Source: Streptosporangium album (GTDB taxonomy: Bacteria > Actinomycetota > Actinomycetes > Streptosporangiales > Streptosporangiaceae). Taken from it: a stretch of DNA of 64,000 nucleotides. The translations under genes were made by a program, and so were the position numbers. The stretch lies in the NCBI RefSeq assembly GCF_014203795.1, contig NZ_JACHJU010000002.1, positions 806,001-870,000 of the forward strand, given 5' to 3'. The notes under the pieces were generated by a model. It saw only the letters and a list, made by a program, of their open reading frames with translations. It was not told the origin of the DNA and searched no databases. How positions within the stretch are numbered: the stretch's first letter is position 1; each line of letters opens with the position of its first letter. Below, in pieces: positions 52,500 through 62,566 of the stretch.

Positions 52500-52526
52500 A
52501 CGCGGCCGGCCCGCGCATCCGGCCGA

Positions 52527-53726
52527 TCAGGCCGCCGAGGAGGCGGTCGGATGGGCCGCGCGGCGACGCAGCAGGAGCATGGCGGCGTCGTCGCCCAGCG
52601 GACGGCCCACGTGCCGTAGCAGGTCGGCGCGGAGCGCGTCCAGGGAGAGCTGCGGATCGGCGCCGTTCAACAGGTGGGCCCTGGTGGGAAGGGGATAGAA
52701 GTCCCCTGTTCCGTTACGCGCCTCGATGACCCCGTCGGTGTAGAAGAGCACCTGGTCGCCCGGCTCGAAGGGGATCTGGTACGGCACCGGATCGCTGGCC
52801 TTCAGCGAGCCCATGCCCAGGGGGAGCGCCTCGTCCGGAGGATCGGCGAACCACTGCGTGGAGTCGGCGCTGAGCACCATGGGCGACGGGTGGCCACAGT
52901 TGATCAAGGTGATGGAGGTCCCCCCGGTGATCTCGGCCAGGATCGCGGTGACGAACTGCTCTCCGGACAGCTCACGGGTCAGGGCGTTCTCCAGCCGGGT
53001 CACCACTCCCTGGAGCTTGGCCTCGTCGTGAGCCGCCTCCCGGAAGGCGCCGAGCACCACCGCCGCGGTCTCCACCGCCTCCAGGCCCTTGCCCTGGACG
53101 TCTCCCACGATGATCCGGACCCCGTGCGGGGTGGCGACGACCTCATACAGGTCACCGCCGATCCTGGCCTCCGCGGTGGCGGAGGTGTAGGAGACGGCGA
53201 CGCCGATCCCGGGTCCGGCGCGGCGCGGGACCGGTCGCAGCAGCACGCGCTGGGCGACCTCGGCCACCGAGCGGACGTCGGCGAGCTGGCGCTCGTGGCG
53301 GAGCCGGCCGGCGCTGGCCAGCACGCTGGCCACGGTGACGCCGAGGATGGCGAGCGCGGTGATGTTGGTGCGGGGCGTCCACAGGATCTCGTTGTAGCGC
53401 CCGAGCGCGAAGCACAGTGCCAGGGCGACGACGCCGACCACCGTGGTCCTGGCCAGCCCGCAGGCCACGCTGGCGAAGGCCGGGCCGAGGGCGAGCAGCG
53501 GCAGGAGGCCGGCCGTCGGGCCGGAGCCGAAGTCGATCAGGGCCACCACGGCCATGACGATGAAGGGCAGGAGCTTCAGGGTGTCCTGGGTCCTGCTGCC
53601 TCCGACGGAGGTCAGCAGTCTCAGGAAGGCACGGGTCTTGGTCGATCCCAACAGCGCCTTGAAAGTGTCAAGACGGCTCTGCGGGCGCGTTCGAGAGTGA
53701 TCATGCCGATCCTCTCCCCCTGCCAT
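52527..53726 (-). CDS. membrane PP2C/SpoIIE-type Ser/Thr phosphatase
   Basis: A 399-aa protein (from ATG 53726; GTG 53735 would add three residues). About four hydrophobic segments (residues 50-140) precede a coiled linker and a SpoIIE-like PP2C domain with metal-binding GGDLYEV, GDVQGKG, FYTDGVIEA and GDDAAMLLL. Such phosphatases usually act on anti-sigma-factor antagonists in actinomycetes, though no such partner is adjacent. Confidence 0.88.
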   Translation of the reverse strand: MAGGEDRHDHSRTRPQSRLDTFKALLGSTKTRAFLRLLTSVGGSRTQDTLKLLPFIVMAVVALIDFGSGPTAGLLPLLALGPAFASVACGLARTTVVGVVALALCFALGRYNEILWTPRTNITALAILGVTVASVLASAGRLRHERQLADVRSVAEVAQRVLLRPVPRRAGPGIGVAVSYTSATAEARIGGDLYEVVATPHGVRIIVGDVQGKGLEAVETAAVVLGAFREAAHDEAKLQGVVTRLENALTRELSGEQFVTAILAEITGGTSITLINCGHPSPMVLSADSTQWFADPPDEALPLGMGSLKASDPVPYQIPFEPGDQVLFYTDGVIEARNGTGDFYPLPTRAHLLNGADPQLSLDALRADLLRHVGRPLGDDAAMLLLRRRAAHPTASSAA

Positions 53727-53885
53727 GTCCACCACATCTCGTTAAATGCCATGTCTGCCTTTTCCTACCACAGGGATCGTCAACCGTGGCGGGATGCGGG
53801 CGAGGTTCTGGCAAGAGGGAGAGATTTGCCGGATTCGCCGGGGGCGGGCACGCCGGCGATCGGCGTGCCCACCCCGGACGGACCG

Positions 53886-54380
53886 TCAGAAGGAGTCGAC
53901 GGCGCGACGTGCCTCGGGGTCCAGGACGCCCCAGGTGATGAGTTCCTCGGTGAGCTCGGTAGGGGACTTGTCGTAGATCACGGCAAGGGAGCGCAGGTCC
54001 TCCTGACGGATGGACAGCACCTTGCCGTTGTAGTCACCACGCTGGCTCTGGATCGTGGCGGCGTAGCGGGCGAGGGCGCCTGCCTTCTCCTTGGGGAGCT
54101 GGGCAAGGCGCTCAAGGTCGATCACAAGTTTCGGTGTCGGGCCGAGCGGGCTCGGGGCGGCGCCACCCGGCAGCAGCTCCGAGACCGGAACCCCGTAGAA
54201 GTCGGCCAGCTCGGCAAGCTTCTGCACCGTTACGGCGCGGTCCCCGCGCTCGTAGGAGCCGACGACAACCGCCTTCCAGCGTCCGCGGGACTTCTCTTCG
54301 ACTCCGTGCAGGGACAGGCCCTGCTGGGTGCGGATCGCGCGGAGTCGTGCACCCAGCGACTTGGCGTACTCAGACGGCAT
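53886..54380 (-). CDS. bldD: BldD developmental master regulator
   Basis: A 164-aa BldD orthologue. The N-terminal XRE-type HTH (GARLRAIRTQQGLSLHGVEEKSRGRWKAVVVGSYERGDR) is followed by a C-terminal domain with both cyclic di-GMP binding motifs: R114-G-D116 and R125-Q-E-D128, at the same numbering as in Streptomyces. A c-di-GMP tetramer locks BldD as a dimer to repress sporulation genes. It indicates a sporulating actinomycete. A candidate BldD site lies about 150 bp upstream. Confidence 0.95.
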   Translation of the reverse strand: MPSEYAKSLGARLRAIRTQQGLSLHGVEEKSRGRWKAVVVGSYERGDRAVTVQKLAELADFYGVPVSELLPGGAAPSPLGPTPKLVIDLERLAQLPKEKAGALARYAATIQSQRGDYNGKVLSIRQEDLRSLAVIYDKSPTELTEELITWGVLDPEARRAVDSF

Positions 54381-54526
54381 CGTGTGGCCCCCCGGCTCTG
54401 TTATGTACTGCTTTCACTTGATTGTGCTCCCTCGCAACATATGCCCCAACCACCGGGTTGATGCCTGGGGTAGCACCTTCGGTGACGGGGAGGTTGGGGT
54501 TTACCCGATAACGCCGCGAGGTGTGG

Positions 54527-54539
54527 TTACGGACAGTGA
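54527..54539. promoter_or_regulatory. candidate BldD box upstream of bldD
   Basis: TTACGGACAGTGA keeps both half-sites (TnAC and GTnA) of the BldD consensus but not the central C-A/T-G bases. It is 147 bp upstream of the bldD ATG, consistent with the autoregulation known for bldD in Streptomyces. Confidence 0.35.
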
Positions 54540-54650
54540 CGGTAAAGCGGTGGACGCCTAAGGTCAAGCTGATTGGAAAAAAGATGCCGAATCCGATCCG
54601 GTGTGCTCCTCCTCAAACGCCACACTTGTCCCATCTTCTGCGGTGAACCG

Positions 54651-55559
54651 TCAGAGTTTCCCCTGCTTGCCGATGATTCCAGGCTTCTTCGGTGGGTTTC
54701 GGGGCAACATCATCACCGGGCAGGACGCGGAGCGTATGATCTTCGATGAGATGTCGCCGACGAAGACCCGGCGCAGCGGTCCCGTTTCGCTGGAGGCACA
54801 GATCAGCATCACCCCCTCGCAGTCGGTGCCGCCGAGCGCCGTCGCCACGTTTCTGCCCTCCAGAACCTCCACCGCCACCTCCAGGCGCCCATGGCCGCGC
54901 GCGGCCGCCCTGAGGTCGGCCGTGACCGTCTCCCGCAGCCGGTTGAGCGTCTCCTCGTCCATCCTCGCCTGTTGCCCGCTGTGTACGACCAGGGTGATCA
55001 GGCGCAGTGGCACGCCCATCCGCGCGGCGAGCGTGGCGGCCTCCAGCACCGCCTGGTCGGATGCGGGGTCGCGCCGGTAGGCCACGGTCAGCCGCCGGAT
55101 TTCGGGCGGGTGCTCCCCGCCGTAGCCCCTGGGGGCCAGGGCGACGGGCACGGGAGAGGCGTGCAGGAGCTGGTCGGCGGTGCTGCCCAGGCGGATACGC
55201 CCCCGGACGCCTCCGGGGGCCGGGCCGATGACCACCACGTCGGCCCGGGTCCTGCCGGCGAGCTGCACCAGGCCGCGCCCGCTGCCCCGGTTGCCGTCGA
55301 GGACGTAGTCGATCGGCAGGTCGCGCACGTCCGCCAGCAGCAGCCGTGCCTGTTCGAGGGTCCGGGCGGCTTCCGCGGTCACATAGGCCCGCCACTCGGC
55401 GTCGATCCTGCCCGGTCCCGGCGTGGTCCAGGCGGGGGTGTGCACGTAGGCCACCGTCAGCCGGGCCCCGGTCTGCCTGGCCAGCAGTACGGCCAGCGCC
55501 AGCCCGTCCTTGCCGCGCGATTCGGGGACGAACCCGGCGAGGACATGTTCGATCTTCAT
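54651..55559 (-). CDS. universal stress protein (two Usp domains)
   Basis: A 302-aa protein with tandem Usp domains (1-150 and 155-290). The first keeps the ATP-binding loop (VVVIGPAPGGVRGRIRLGSTADQLLHASPVPVALAP). The second is degenerate in the loop (ICASSETGPLRRVFVGDISSKIIRSASCPVMMLP). It is the last gene of the arginine deiminase operon; its ATG overlaps the permease stop (ATGA). A role in low-energy or low-oxygen survival fits the operon. Confidence 0.9.
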   Translation of the reverse strand: MKIEHVLAGFVPESRGKDGLALAVLLARQTGARLTVAYVHTPAWTTPGPGRIDAEWRAYVTAEAARTLEQARLLLADVRDLPIDYVLDGNRGSGRGLVQLAGRTRADVVVIGPAPGGVRGRIRLGSTADQLLHASPVPVALAPRGYGGEHPPEIRRLTVAYRRDPASDQAVLEAATLAARMGVPLRLITLVVHSGQQARMDEETLNRLRETVTADLRAAARGHGRLEVAVEVLEGRNVATALGGTDCEGVMLICASSETGPLRRVFVGDISSKIIRSASCPVMMLPRNPPKKPGIIGKQGKL

Positions 55560-56980
55560 CGGACGCTCCGGTTGAGGCGGGAGTTGCGGTAGCCGTACAG
55601 GAAGTAGGCGAGCAGGCCGGCCAGCATCCAGATCGTGAAGGCCAGCCAGGTGATTCCGGCCAGCCCGAGCATCACGATGACGCAGAGGACCACGCCGAGG
55701 ACCGGCGTGACCGGGAAGAACGGCGTCCTGAAGCTGCGGGGCAGGTCGGGCCGGGTACGGCGGAGCACCAGCACGCCGATGTTGACGATGGCGAAGGCGA
55801 ACAGGGTGCCGATGCTGGTGGCCTCGGCGAGCTGGCCCAGCGGGATGAACCCGGCGAGCACGGAGATGAACAGGGCCACGATGAGCGTGTTGGCCACCGG
55901 GACCTGGCGGCGCGGGTCGACTCTCTGGAAGATCTTCGGTATCAGGCCGTCGCGCGACATCGCGAACAGGATGCGGGTCTGCCCGTACATCACGGTGAGG
56001 ACGACGCTGGCGATGGCGACGACGGCGCCGAAGGAGATGATGACGCCCGCCCAGGTGGAGCCGGTGGCCTGGTTCGCGATGAGGGCGAGGCCGGCCTCGG
56101 TGGTGCCCGGGTTGAACTGCTGCCAGGGCATGGCGCCGACGGCGGCCAGTGCCACCGCCACGTACACGACGGTGACGATGACGAGTGAGAAGACGATCGC
56201 CAGGGGCAGGTCGCGCTTGGGGTTCCTGGCCTCGTCTCCGGCGGTGGACGCGGCGTCGAAGCCGATGTAGGAGAAGAAGACCTGGGAGGCGGCGGCGGTG
56301 ACGCCGGCGACGCCCAGCGGGGCGAACGGCGTCAGGTTGCCCGTGTTGAACGCGGTGAAGGCCACGGAGCAGAAGAACGCCAGCACCGCGATCTTGAGCA
56401 TTACGAAGATCACGTTGGCGGTGGCGCTCTCGGAGGTGCCGCGCATCAGCAGCCAGGTGGCGAGCAGGACGATCAGTATCGCGGTGAGGTTGAAGACGCC
56501 GCCCTGATCGCCGGGGGAGTGGGTGACGGAGGCCGGTAACCGCCAGCCGAGCAGATCGTGGAAGAAGCGGTTGAGATACTCGCCCCAGCCGACCGCCACC
56601 GCCGCCACCGAGACGGCGTACTCCAACATCAGGCACCAGCCGCACACCCACGCCACCAGCTCGCCCAGGGTCGCGTAGGCGTAGGAGTAGGACGACCCGG
56701 ATACGGGGATCGTGCCGGCCAGTTCGGCGTAGGACAGGGCCGAGAACAGGGCCGTGATCGCCGCCAGCACGAAGGAGGCCACCACGGCGGGACCGGCCTT
56801 GGGCACGGCCTGGCCGAGGATGACGAAGATGCCGGTGCCGAGCGTGGCGCCGACGCTGAAGAGGGTGAGCTGCCACAGGGTCATGGTCCGGCGCAGCTCG
56901 CCGCCCTCGCCGTGGCCGCCCTCGGCGACGATCATGTCGGCGGGCTTGATGCGGAACAGCCGCTGCGCCACCGGAGCCAT
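55556..56980 (-). CDS. APC family amino acid permease
   Basis: A 474-aa APC-superfamily transporter with about 12 membrane spans. The conserved first-helix motif GATLGTGIFVILG and FFSYIGFDAASTAGDEARNPKRDLP are typical of cationic amino acid transporters. Between carbamate kinase and the stress protein, it is the likely arginine/ornithine carrier of the operon, although it resembles cationic amino acid uniporters more than ArcD antiporters. Start ATG 56980. Confidence 0.9.
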   Translation of the reverse strand: MAPVAQRLFRIKPADMIVAEGGHGEGGELRRTMTLWQLTLFSVGATLGTGIFVILGQAVPKAGPAVVASFVLAAITALFSALSYAELAGTIPVSGSSYSYAYATLGELVAWVCGWCLMLEYAVSVAAVAVGWGEYLNRFFHDLLGWRLPASVTHSPGDQGGVFNLTAILIVLLATWLLMRGTSESATANVIFVMLKIAVLAFFCSVAFTAFNTGNLTPFAPLGVAGVTAAASQVFFSYIGFDAASTAGDEARNPKRDLPLAIVFSLVIVTVVYVAVALAAVGAMPWQQFNPGTTEAGLALIANQATGSTWAGVIISFGAVVAIASVVLTVMYGQTRILFAMSRDGLIPKIFQRVDPRRQVPVANTLIVALFISVLAGFIPLGQLAEATSIGTLFAFAIVNIGVLVLRRTRPDLPRSFRTPFFPVTPVLGVVLCVIVMLGLAGITWLAFTIWMLAGLLAYFLYGYRNSRLNRSVR

Positions 56981-57077
56981 GACATGTCCCCCTCGACTGG
57001 GCCTGTGTGGTGATGATCTGCCGTGTCAGGGGGGCTGACCGGGGTCTGACCGCCGAAACGCGGACGCGGATCCCGGA

Positions 57078-58013
57078 TCAGAGGGTGCTGGCCAGCGGCC
57101 AGGTGGCGTTGGGCGTGACGATCGTGCCACCCCTTCCCTCCAGGATCCGCTCGGCCTCGTCCAGCATGCCGATCGCGGCCATGTCGCCGGTCGTCTCCAC
57201 GAACCGGCAGGCCGCCTCGACCTTCGGGCCCATCGAGCCGGCCGGGAACCTCTCGGCGCGCAGCTGGTGGGGCGTGGTGTGGGTGATGTCCTCCTGCTCG
57301 GGGGTGCCGAAGTGCCTCGCCACCCGCGGCACGTCGGTCAGCATCATGAAGACGTCCGCCTCCAGCGCCTCGGCGAGCACCGATCCGGTGAGGTCCTTGT
57401 CGATGACCGCCTCGACGCCCTGGAGCCGCCCCTTCTCGTTGCGGATGACCGGGATGCCGCCACCACCGGCGCAGACGGTCAGGACGCCGTCGCGGACCAG
57501 GCGGCCGATCAGCCGGGTCTCCACGACCCGCCGCGGGGCGGGGGAGGGCACGACCCTCCGCCAGTACCGCCCGTCCTGTTTGACCGTCCAGCCGTACTCC
57601 TGGGCCAGTTTCTCGGCCTCCTCCTGGCTGTAGATCTCGCCGACGAACTTGGTCGGGTTCTTGAACGCGGGGTCCACCGCGGAGACGAGCGTCTGGGTGA
57701 CCAACGCCGCGACCTGCCGTCCGGGCAGCGCGTTCTGCAGCGCCTGGAGCAGCCAGTAGCCGATCATGCCCTGGGTCTCGGCGACGATCGTGTCGAGGGG
57801 GTAGGGCCTGGTCAGGTTGGTGTCCTGGGCGCTCTCCAGTGCCAGCACGCCCACCTGCGGGCCGTTCCCGTGGGTGATGATCAGTTCGTGCCGCTCGGCG
57901 AGCCTGGCCAGGGACGTGACCGAGGCGCGGAGGTTGTTCTCCTGGAGGTCGGCGTCGGGCCTCTGCCCCCGCCGCAGCAGCGCGTTTCCCCCCAGGGCTA
58001 CCAGGACGCGCAT
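57078..58013 (-). CDS. arcC: carbamate kinase
   Basis: A 311-aa carbamate kinase, making ATP from carbamoyl phosphate in the last step of the arginine deiminase pathway. Motifs: VLVALGGNALLRRGQ, HGNGPQVG, LDTIVAETQGMIGYWL, VCAGGGGIPV, AVIDKDLTGSVLAEAL, MMLTDVPRV and PAGSMGPKVEAAC. Length and start (ATG 58013) are normal. It follows the carbamoyltransferase by 61 bases. Confidence 0.96.
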   Translation of the reverse strand: MRVLVALGGNALLRRGQRPDADLQENNLRASVTSLARLAERHELIITHGNGPQVGVLALESAQDTNLTRPYPLDTIVAETQGMIGYWLLQALQNALPGRQVAALVTQTLVSAVDPAFKNPTKFVGEIYSQEEAEKLAQEYGWTVKQDGRYWRRVVPSPAPRRVVETRLIGRLVRDGVLTVCAGGGGIPVIRNEKGRLQGVEAVIDKDLTGSVLAEALEADVFMMLTDVPRVARHFGTPEQEDITHTTPHQLRAERFPAGSMGPKVEAACRFVETTGDMAAIGMLDEAERILEGRGGTIVTPNATWPLASTL

Positions 58014-58074
58014 AGGTCGCCCCCTCTGGATGACCGGGTCCGCGGGTGCCTTGATGGTGTGGTGGTGTGCACGG

Positions 58075-59079
58075 TCAGTCCCCCAGGGTGGCCACCATGA
58101 TGGCCTTGATGGTGTGAAGCCGGTTCTCGGCCTGGTCGAAGACGATCGAGCGCGGAGATTCGAAGACCCCCTCGGTGACCTCCAGCGCGTCGTGGCCGGT
58201 CTTCGCGAACAGTTCTTCGCCGACCTTGGTCTCCCGGTTGTGGAAGGCCGGCAGGCAGTGCATGAACTTGACTCCCGGATTCCCGGTGGCCCGGATCGCC
58301 TCCGCGTTGACCTGGTACGGCATGAGCAGCTCGACGCGCTCGTCCCACACCTCCCTGGGTTCGCCCATGGACACCCACACGTCGGTGTAGAGGAAGTCCA
58401 CGCCTTTGACGCCCTCGGCCACGTCCTCGGTGATGGTGATGGTGGCGCCGGTCTTCCTGGCGAGGTCCCTGGCCGGTCCGACGACCGCCGCCTCGTCCGG
58501 CCAGAGGTCCGCGGGAGCCACCATCCGCACGTCCATGCCGAGCATCGCGCCGGTGACCAGCAGCGAGTGGCCCATGTTGTTGCGGGCGTCGCCGAGGTAG
58601 GCGTAGGAGACCTCGTGCAGGGGCTTGTCGCTGTGTTCCTGGATGGTGAGCATGTCGGCGAGCATCTGTGTCGGGTGCCATTCGTCGGTGAGGCCGTTCC
58701 AGACGGGCACGCCGGAGTAGGCCGCGAGTTCTTCGACGTAGGCCTGCCTGCTTCCCCGGTACTCGATCCCGTCGAACATGCGGCCGAGGACCCGTGCGGT
58801 GTCCTTCACCGACTCCTTGTGGACCATCTGGGAGCCGCTCGGGTCGAGGTAGGTGACGTGGGCGCCCTGGTCGTGGGCGCCGACCTCGAACGCGCACCGG
58901 GTGCGGGTCGAGGTCTTCTCGAAGATCAGCGCGATGTTCCTGCCGGCGAGCCGGGGGACCTCGTTCCCGGCGTACTTGGCGGCCTTGAGGCCGGCCGACA
59001 GCTTGATCAGGAACCTGAACTCCTCCGGAGTGAAGTCCAGCTCCTTCAGGAAGCTGCGGTTGCGTAGGTTGAATGCCAT
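58075..59079 (-). CDS. arcB: ornithine carbamoyltransferase (catabolic context)
   Basis: A 334-aa ornithine carbamoyltransferase with the carbamoyl-phosphate motif [12 protein letters not shown], the [13 protein letters not shown] segment, [15 protein letters not shown] and the ornithine motif [10 protein letters not shown]. In this operon it should work catabolically, splitting citrulline to ornithine and carbamoyl phosphate. ATG 59079 starts 29 bases after the arcA stop. Confidence 0.95.
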   Translation of the reverse strand: MAFNLRNRSFLKELDFTPEEFRFLIKLSAGLKAAKYAGNEVPRLAGRNIALIFEKTSTRTRCAFEVGAHDQGAHVTYLDPSGSQMVHKESVKDTARVLGRMFDGIEYRGSRQAYVEELAAYSGVPVWNGLTDEWHPTQMLADMLTIQEHSDKPLHEVSYAYLGDARNNMGHSLLVTGAMLGMDVRMVAPADLWPDEAAVVGPARDLARKTGATITITEDVAEGVKGVDFLYTDVWVSMGEPREVWDERVELLMPYQVNAEAIRATGNPGVKFMHCLPAFHNRETKVGEELFAKTGHDALEVTEGVFESPRSIVFDQAENRLHTIKAIMVATLGD

Positions 59080-59108
59080 ATGTGTGCCCCCCGGGCCGGT
59101 GAAGCGCG

Positions 59109-60353
59109 TCAGATGCCGTCGCGTTCGAGCGGGCAGCTCATGCAGCGGGGGCCGCCCCGGCCCCGGCCGAGCTCGCCGCCCGGGGTCGTGATCACCTCGA
59201 TGCCGTTGTCGCGCAGGTAGTCGTTGGTGGTCGTGTTCCGTTCGTAGGCGATGACGACACCGGGTTCGACGGCCAGCACGTTGCAGCCGTCGTCCCACTG
59301 CTCCCGCTCGGCGGCGTAGACGTCCTGCGTGGGGGTGAGGATCTTGATGTCGTCCAGGTCGAGGGCCCGGGCCATGGCCTTGTGCATGTCCTCCGCGGGA
59401 TGATCGGTGATCTTGAGTTCCTTCTCGTTGTCACCGGGCTCGACCGTGTAGGAGGGCAGCATGCCCAGGCCGGCGAACTTGGTGAACACCCCGACGTCCA
59501 CGTTCGTCATGACGGTGTCCAGGTGCATGAACGCCCGGGCCTTCGGCATGTCCAGCGCGACGATCCGCTCCGCGGAGCCCTTGCTGAACAGGCTCCGCGC
59601 GAGCATCTCCACCGCCTGCGGCTGGGTGCGCTCGCTCATCCCGACCAGCACCGCCCCCCGGCCGATGACGAGCACGTCGCCGCCCTCGATGGTGGCCGGG
59701 GCGGCGGCCAGCCCTCGCATCCAGACGTTGTAGCCGCCTTCGCCCGGCCTGTCGTAACCGGGCGCGAACAGCGGGTGGTAGCGGTAGACGGCCTCGTAGT
59801 TCACGGTCTCGCGCTGGCGGGCCTTCTTCCTCATCGCGTTGACGGAGACGCCGTCGTAGATCCAGCAGGAGGTGTCGCGGGTGAACATGTGGTTGGGCAG
59901 CGGCGGCAGGACGAAGCCGTCGGGGGGGAGCGTGTGGAACGCCAGGCTCTTGGGGTCGGTGCCCCTGTCCATCAGTTCGCGCTTGGTGATGCCGCCGATG
60001 AGGTAGAGCACGAGCTCGTCGGAGTCCATCGCGTCCAGCGCGTTGCGGAGGGCGTCGACGGCCACCGGCCCGAAGTACCGCTCGTCGATGACGCTGTCCA
60101 GGATGTACTTGCGGGCTTCGGGGATCTCCACCGTCTCGTGCAGCAGCTCGTCCAGCAGGTGGACGGTGACGCCGCGGTCGCGCAGTACCCGCTGGAACTG
60201 CTCGTGTTCCTCCAGCGCGCGTTGCACCCACAGCACGTCGTCGAAGAGGAAGTCGTCCTTGTTCGACGGGGTGAGCCGCTTCAGCGCCAGTTCGGGCTTG
60301 TACAGCAGGGCCTGATGGAGCCTGCCCACCTCGGAGTCGACATGAAAGGTCAT
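59109..60353 (-). CDS. arcA: arginine deiminase
   Basis: A 414-aa arginine deiminase converting arginine to citrulline and ammonia. Key parts are [58 protein letters not shown] and the catalytic C404 in [16 protein letters not shown] 60353 has AAGGAAG six bases upstream. The same frame is open for a further 110 codons upstream and encodes a hydrophobic segment, which is treated separately. First gene of the arcA-B-C-permease-usp operon. Confidence 0.96.
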   Translation of the reverse strand: MTFHVDSEVGRLHQALLYKPELALKRLTPSNKDDFLFDDVLWVQRALEEHEQFQRVLRDRGVTVHLLDELLHETVEIPEARKYILDSVIDERYFGPVAVDALRNALDAMDSDELVLYLIGGITKRELMDRGTDPKSLAFHTLPPDGFVLPPLPNHMFTRDTSCWIYDGVSVNAMRKKARQRETVNYEAVYRYHPLFAPGYDRPGEGGYNVWMRGLAAAPATIEGGDVLVIGRGAVLVGMSERTQPQAVEMLARSLFSKGSAERIVALDMPKARAFMHLDTVMTNVDVGVFTKFAGLGMLPSYTVEPGDNEKELKITDHPAEDMHKAMARALDLDDIKILTPTQDVYAAEREQWDDGCNVLAVEPGVVIAYERNTTTNDYLRDNGIEVITTPGGELGRGRGGPRCMSCPLERDGI

Positions 60354-61055
60354 TCGCGTCTTCCTTCGTCGTTGTCGGAGCGGCAGGGGAGCCGGAGCCT
60401 CGTCTCCGGGGCCGTCCGCGCGGCGTCTCGCCTCGGCCCAGGTGTAGGTCGGGATACCCACGAGCATCATCAGGAAGCCGATGAAGAGTGCCTCCATGCC
60501 GGTGCCGTACGTCATCCGGAAGCCGGACCGGATCGCCACGGCGGCGTTGACCGCGTCGGCGGGCGGGGCGCCGGAGGTGGTGAGGGCGGCGAGCGAGAAG
60601 GCGCCGATCCGTCCTGGCGGACGCTCGCCAGAAGACTCCCCCATCGCGCGCCCCCGGCACAGTCCCGCCGCACCGCTCACGTCCATGAGCGATATCGATG
60701 AGTTCCCCCGGGGCAGATGGGATGAAACCCTCGTTACCCGCGCAGATGCCTTCTGGCCTCGGGGTTCCTGTCCGGTGCCGGACGCGTCCGGACCTGGCCG
60801 TCCGAGGCCCCCGCTCTCTCGAGGTGAGACCGGGACGCGGTCGCCACCGCCCTGCCCTGGCGCTCCGCCGTCACGGTCGAGCGGGCATGACTTTGCCGAT
60901 CAATGGTCTGTGCGTGCTATGGAGTACTATATGTAGGTCTCTGTCCTAGTTTGTCATCGTTACGGAATCAAGAGGTCGATTCCGGCGTGCCGTCGTACGG
61001 CTGCTAACGTGAGGGCGTTGACTTCCTTTAAGACCCGTCCTGTGAGGCGGGAAAG
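60354..61055. other. intergenic region between arcA and pyrR with possible membrane-protein remnant
   Basis: About 700 bases. On the minus strand next to arcA, codons from ATG 60515 give [20 protein letters not shown] and continue [12 protein letters not shown] in frame with arcA and without a stop. This looks like the end of a permease. It may be decayed or translated as an upstream cistron. The rest, to about 60960, shows no gene. The AT-richer stretch 60890-60960 probably holds the arc promoter, and 61010-61055 the pyrR leader. Confidence 0.45.
61034..61051 (+). promoter_or_regulatory. PyrR-binding loop in the pyrR leader
   Basis: CCCGTCCTGTGAGGCGGG folds as a short stem whose loop carries the PyrR recognition sequence (UCCnGnGAGG). 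Its GAGG is also the best ribosome-binding site, eight bases before the GTG at 61056, so PyrR binding should block translation, as described for mycobacteria. Confidence 0.75.
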
Positions 61056-61637
61056 GTGGTGTTTTCTTTGACTGATGCGATTTCGCATGCCCGCGGCAGC
61101 GCCCGTGCGGTCCTTGAGGGGCCCGACATCAACCGCGCGCTGATCCGCATATCCCACGAGATCCTTGAGCGCACCAAGGGCGCCGAGGACATCGTCCTTC
61201 TCGGGATTCCCACGCGAGGCGTCCACCTGGCCCGTCGCCTGGCCGCCTACGTCAAGCAGTTCGAGGGCCGCTCGGTGCCCGTCGGGTCCCTTGACGTGAC
61301 GATGTACCGCGACGACCTCCGCCTCCGTCCCGCCCGCGCACTGGGCCGCACCGAGCTGCCGGCCGACGGCATCGACGGCAGGGTCGTCGTCCTCGTCGAC
61401 GACGTCCTCTACTCCGGTCGCACGGTCCGTTCCGCGCTCGACGCGCTCAACGACCTGGGCCGCCCGCAGGCCGTCCAGCTCGCCGCCCTGGTGGACCGAG
61501 GTCACCGCGAGCTGCCCATCCGGGCCGACTACGTGGGCAAGAACCTTCCGACCTCCAAGTCCGAGATCGTCAAGGTCTACCTGGAGGAGAACGACGGCCG
61601 CGACGCGGTCCTGCTGCTGAAGGAAGACGACAAGTGA
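61056..61637 (+). CDS. pyrR: PyrR regulator and uracil phosphoribosyltransferase-like protein
   Basis: A 193-aa PyrR, which binds pyr mRNA in response to uridine nucleotides. The PRPP-binding motif [13 protein letters not shown] and the RNA-binding surface residues around [13 protein letters not shown] are present. GTG 61056 (or 61059) fits the GAGG in the leader loop; TTG 61068 is the next option and is closer to the usual family N-terminus. The stop overlaps the pyrB GTG (GTGA). Confidence 0.94.
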   Translation: MVFSLTDAISHARGSARAVLEGPDINRALIRISHEILERTKGAEDIVLLGIPTRGVHLARRLAAYVKQFEGRSVPVGSLDVTMYRDDLRLRPARALGRTELPADGIDGRVVVLVDDVLYSGRTVRSALDALNDLGRPQAVQLAALVDRGHRELPIRADYVGKNLPTSKSEIVKVYLEENDGRDAVLLLKEDDK

Positions 61638-62566
61638 AGCGGCATCTGATCTCGGCGGCCGACCTGAGCCGTGACGACGCCCTGCTCATCCTGGACACCG
61701 CCGACGAGCTGGCGAAGATCTCAGAACGTTCCATCAAGAAGCTGCCGACCCTGCGCGGCCGTACCGTGGTCAACCTCTTCTTCGAGGACTCCACCCGGAC
61801 CAGGATCTCCTTCGAGGCCGCGGCCAAGCGCCTGTCGGCGGACGTCATCAACTTCTCCGCCAAGGGCTCCAGCGTCTCCAAGGGCGAGTCGCTCAAGGAC
61901 ACCGCACTGACCCTGGAGGCGATGGGCGCCGACGCCGTCGTCATCCGGCACGGCGCCTCCGGCGCGCCGCACCGCCTGGCCGGCTGGGTGCGCGGCAGTG
62001 TCGTCAACGCCGGCGACGGCACCCACGAGCACCCCACCCAGGCCCTGCTGGACGCCTTCACCATGCGCCGCCGCCTCGGCCCGCTGGACGGCAGGAGGGT
62101 CACCATCGTCGGTGACGTGCTGCACAGCCGGGTCGCCCGCTCCAACGTCCTGCTGCTGAGCACGCTCGGCGCCGAGGTGACCCTGGTCGCCCCGCCCACC
62201 CTGCTCCCGGTGACCGTGGACTCCTGGCCCTGCGAGGTCTCCTACGACCTCGACACCGTGCTGCCCAAGTCGGACGTGGTCATGATGCTGCGCGTGCAGC
62301 GCGAGCGGATGAACGCGGCGTTCTTCCCCACCGAGCGGGAGTACAGCCGCCGCTACGGCCTCGACCGCGACCGCGTCGCCAAGATGCACGACGACGCCAT
62401 CGTGATGCACCCCGGCCCGATGAACAGGGGAATGGAGATCGCGGCCGAGGTGGCCGACTCTCCGCGCTCGACGATCGTCGAGCAGGTCGCCAACGGAGTG
62501 ACCACGCGCATGGCCGTCCTTTACCTGCTGCTTGGCGGCGCCGACCTCGGGGGAGAGATCCAGTGA
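61634..62566 (+). CDS. pyrB: aspartate carbamoyltransferase catalytic subunit
   Basis: A 310-aa catalytic subunit, first committed step of pyrimidine synthesis. The carbamoyl-phosphate motif is [53 protein letters not shown] and the final [11 protein letters not shown] are all present. Start and stop overlap its neighbours by four bases. No regulatory subunit (PyrI) gene is present, as usual in actinobacteria. Confidence 0.96.
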   Translation: MKRHLISAADLSRDDALLILDTADELAKISERSIKKLPTLRGRTVVNLFFEDSTRTRISFEAAAKRLSADVINFSAKGSSVSKGESLKDTALTLEAMGADAVVIRHGASGAPHRLAGWVRGSVVNAGDGTHEHPTQALLDAFTMRRRLGPLDGRRVTIVGDVLHSRVARSNVLLLSTLGAEVTLVAPPTLLPVTVDSWPCEVSYDLDTVLPKSDVVMMLRVQRERMNAAFFPTEREYSRRYGLDRDRVAKMHDDAIVMHPGPMNRGMEIAAEVADSPRSTIVEQVANGVTTRMAVLYLLLGGADLGGEIQ

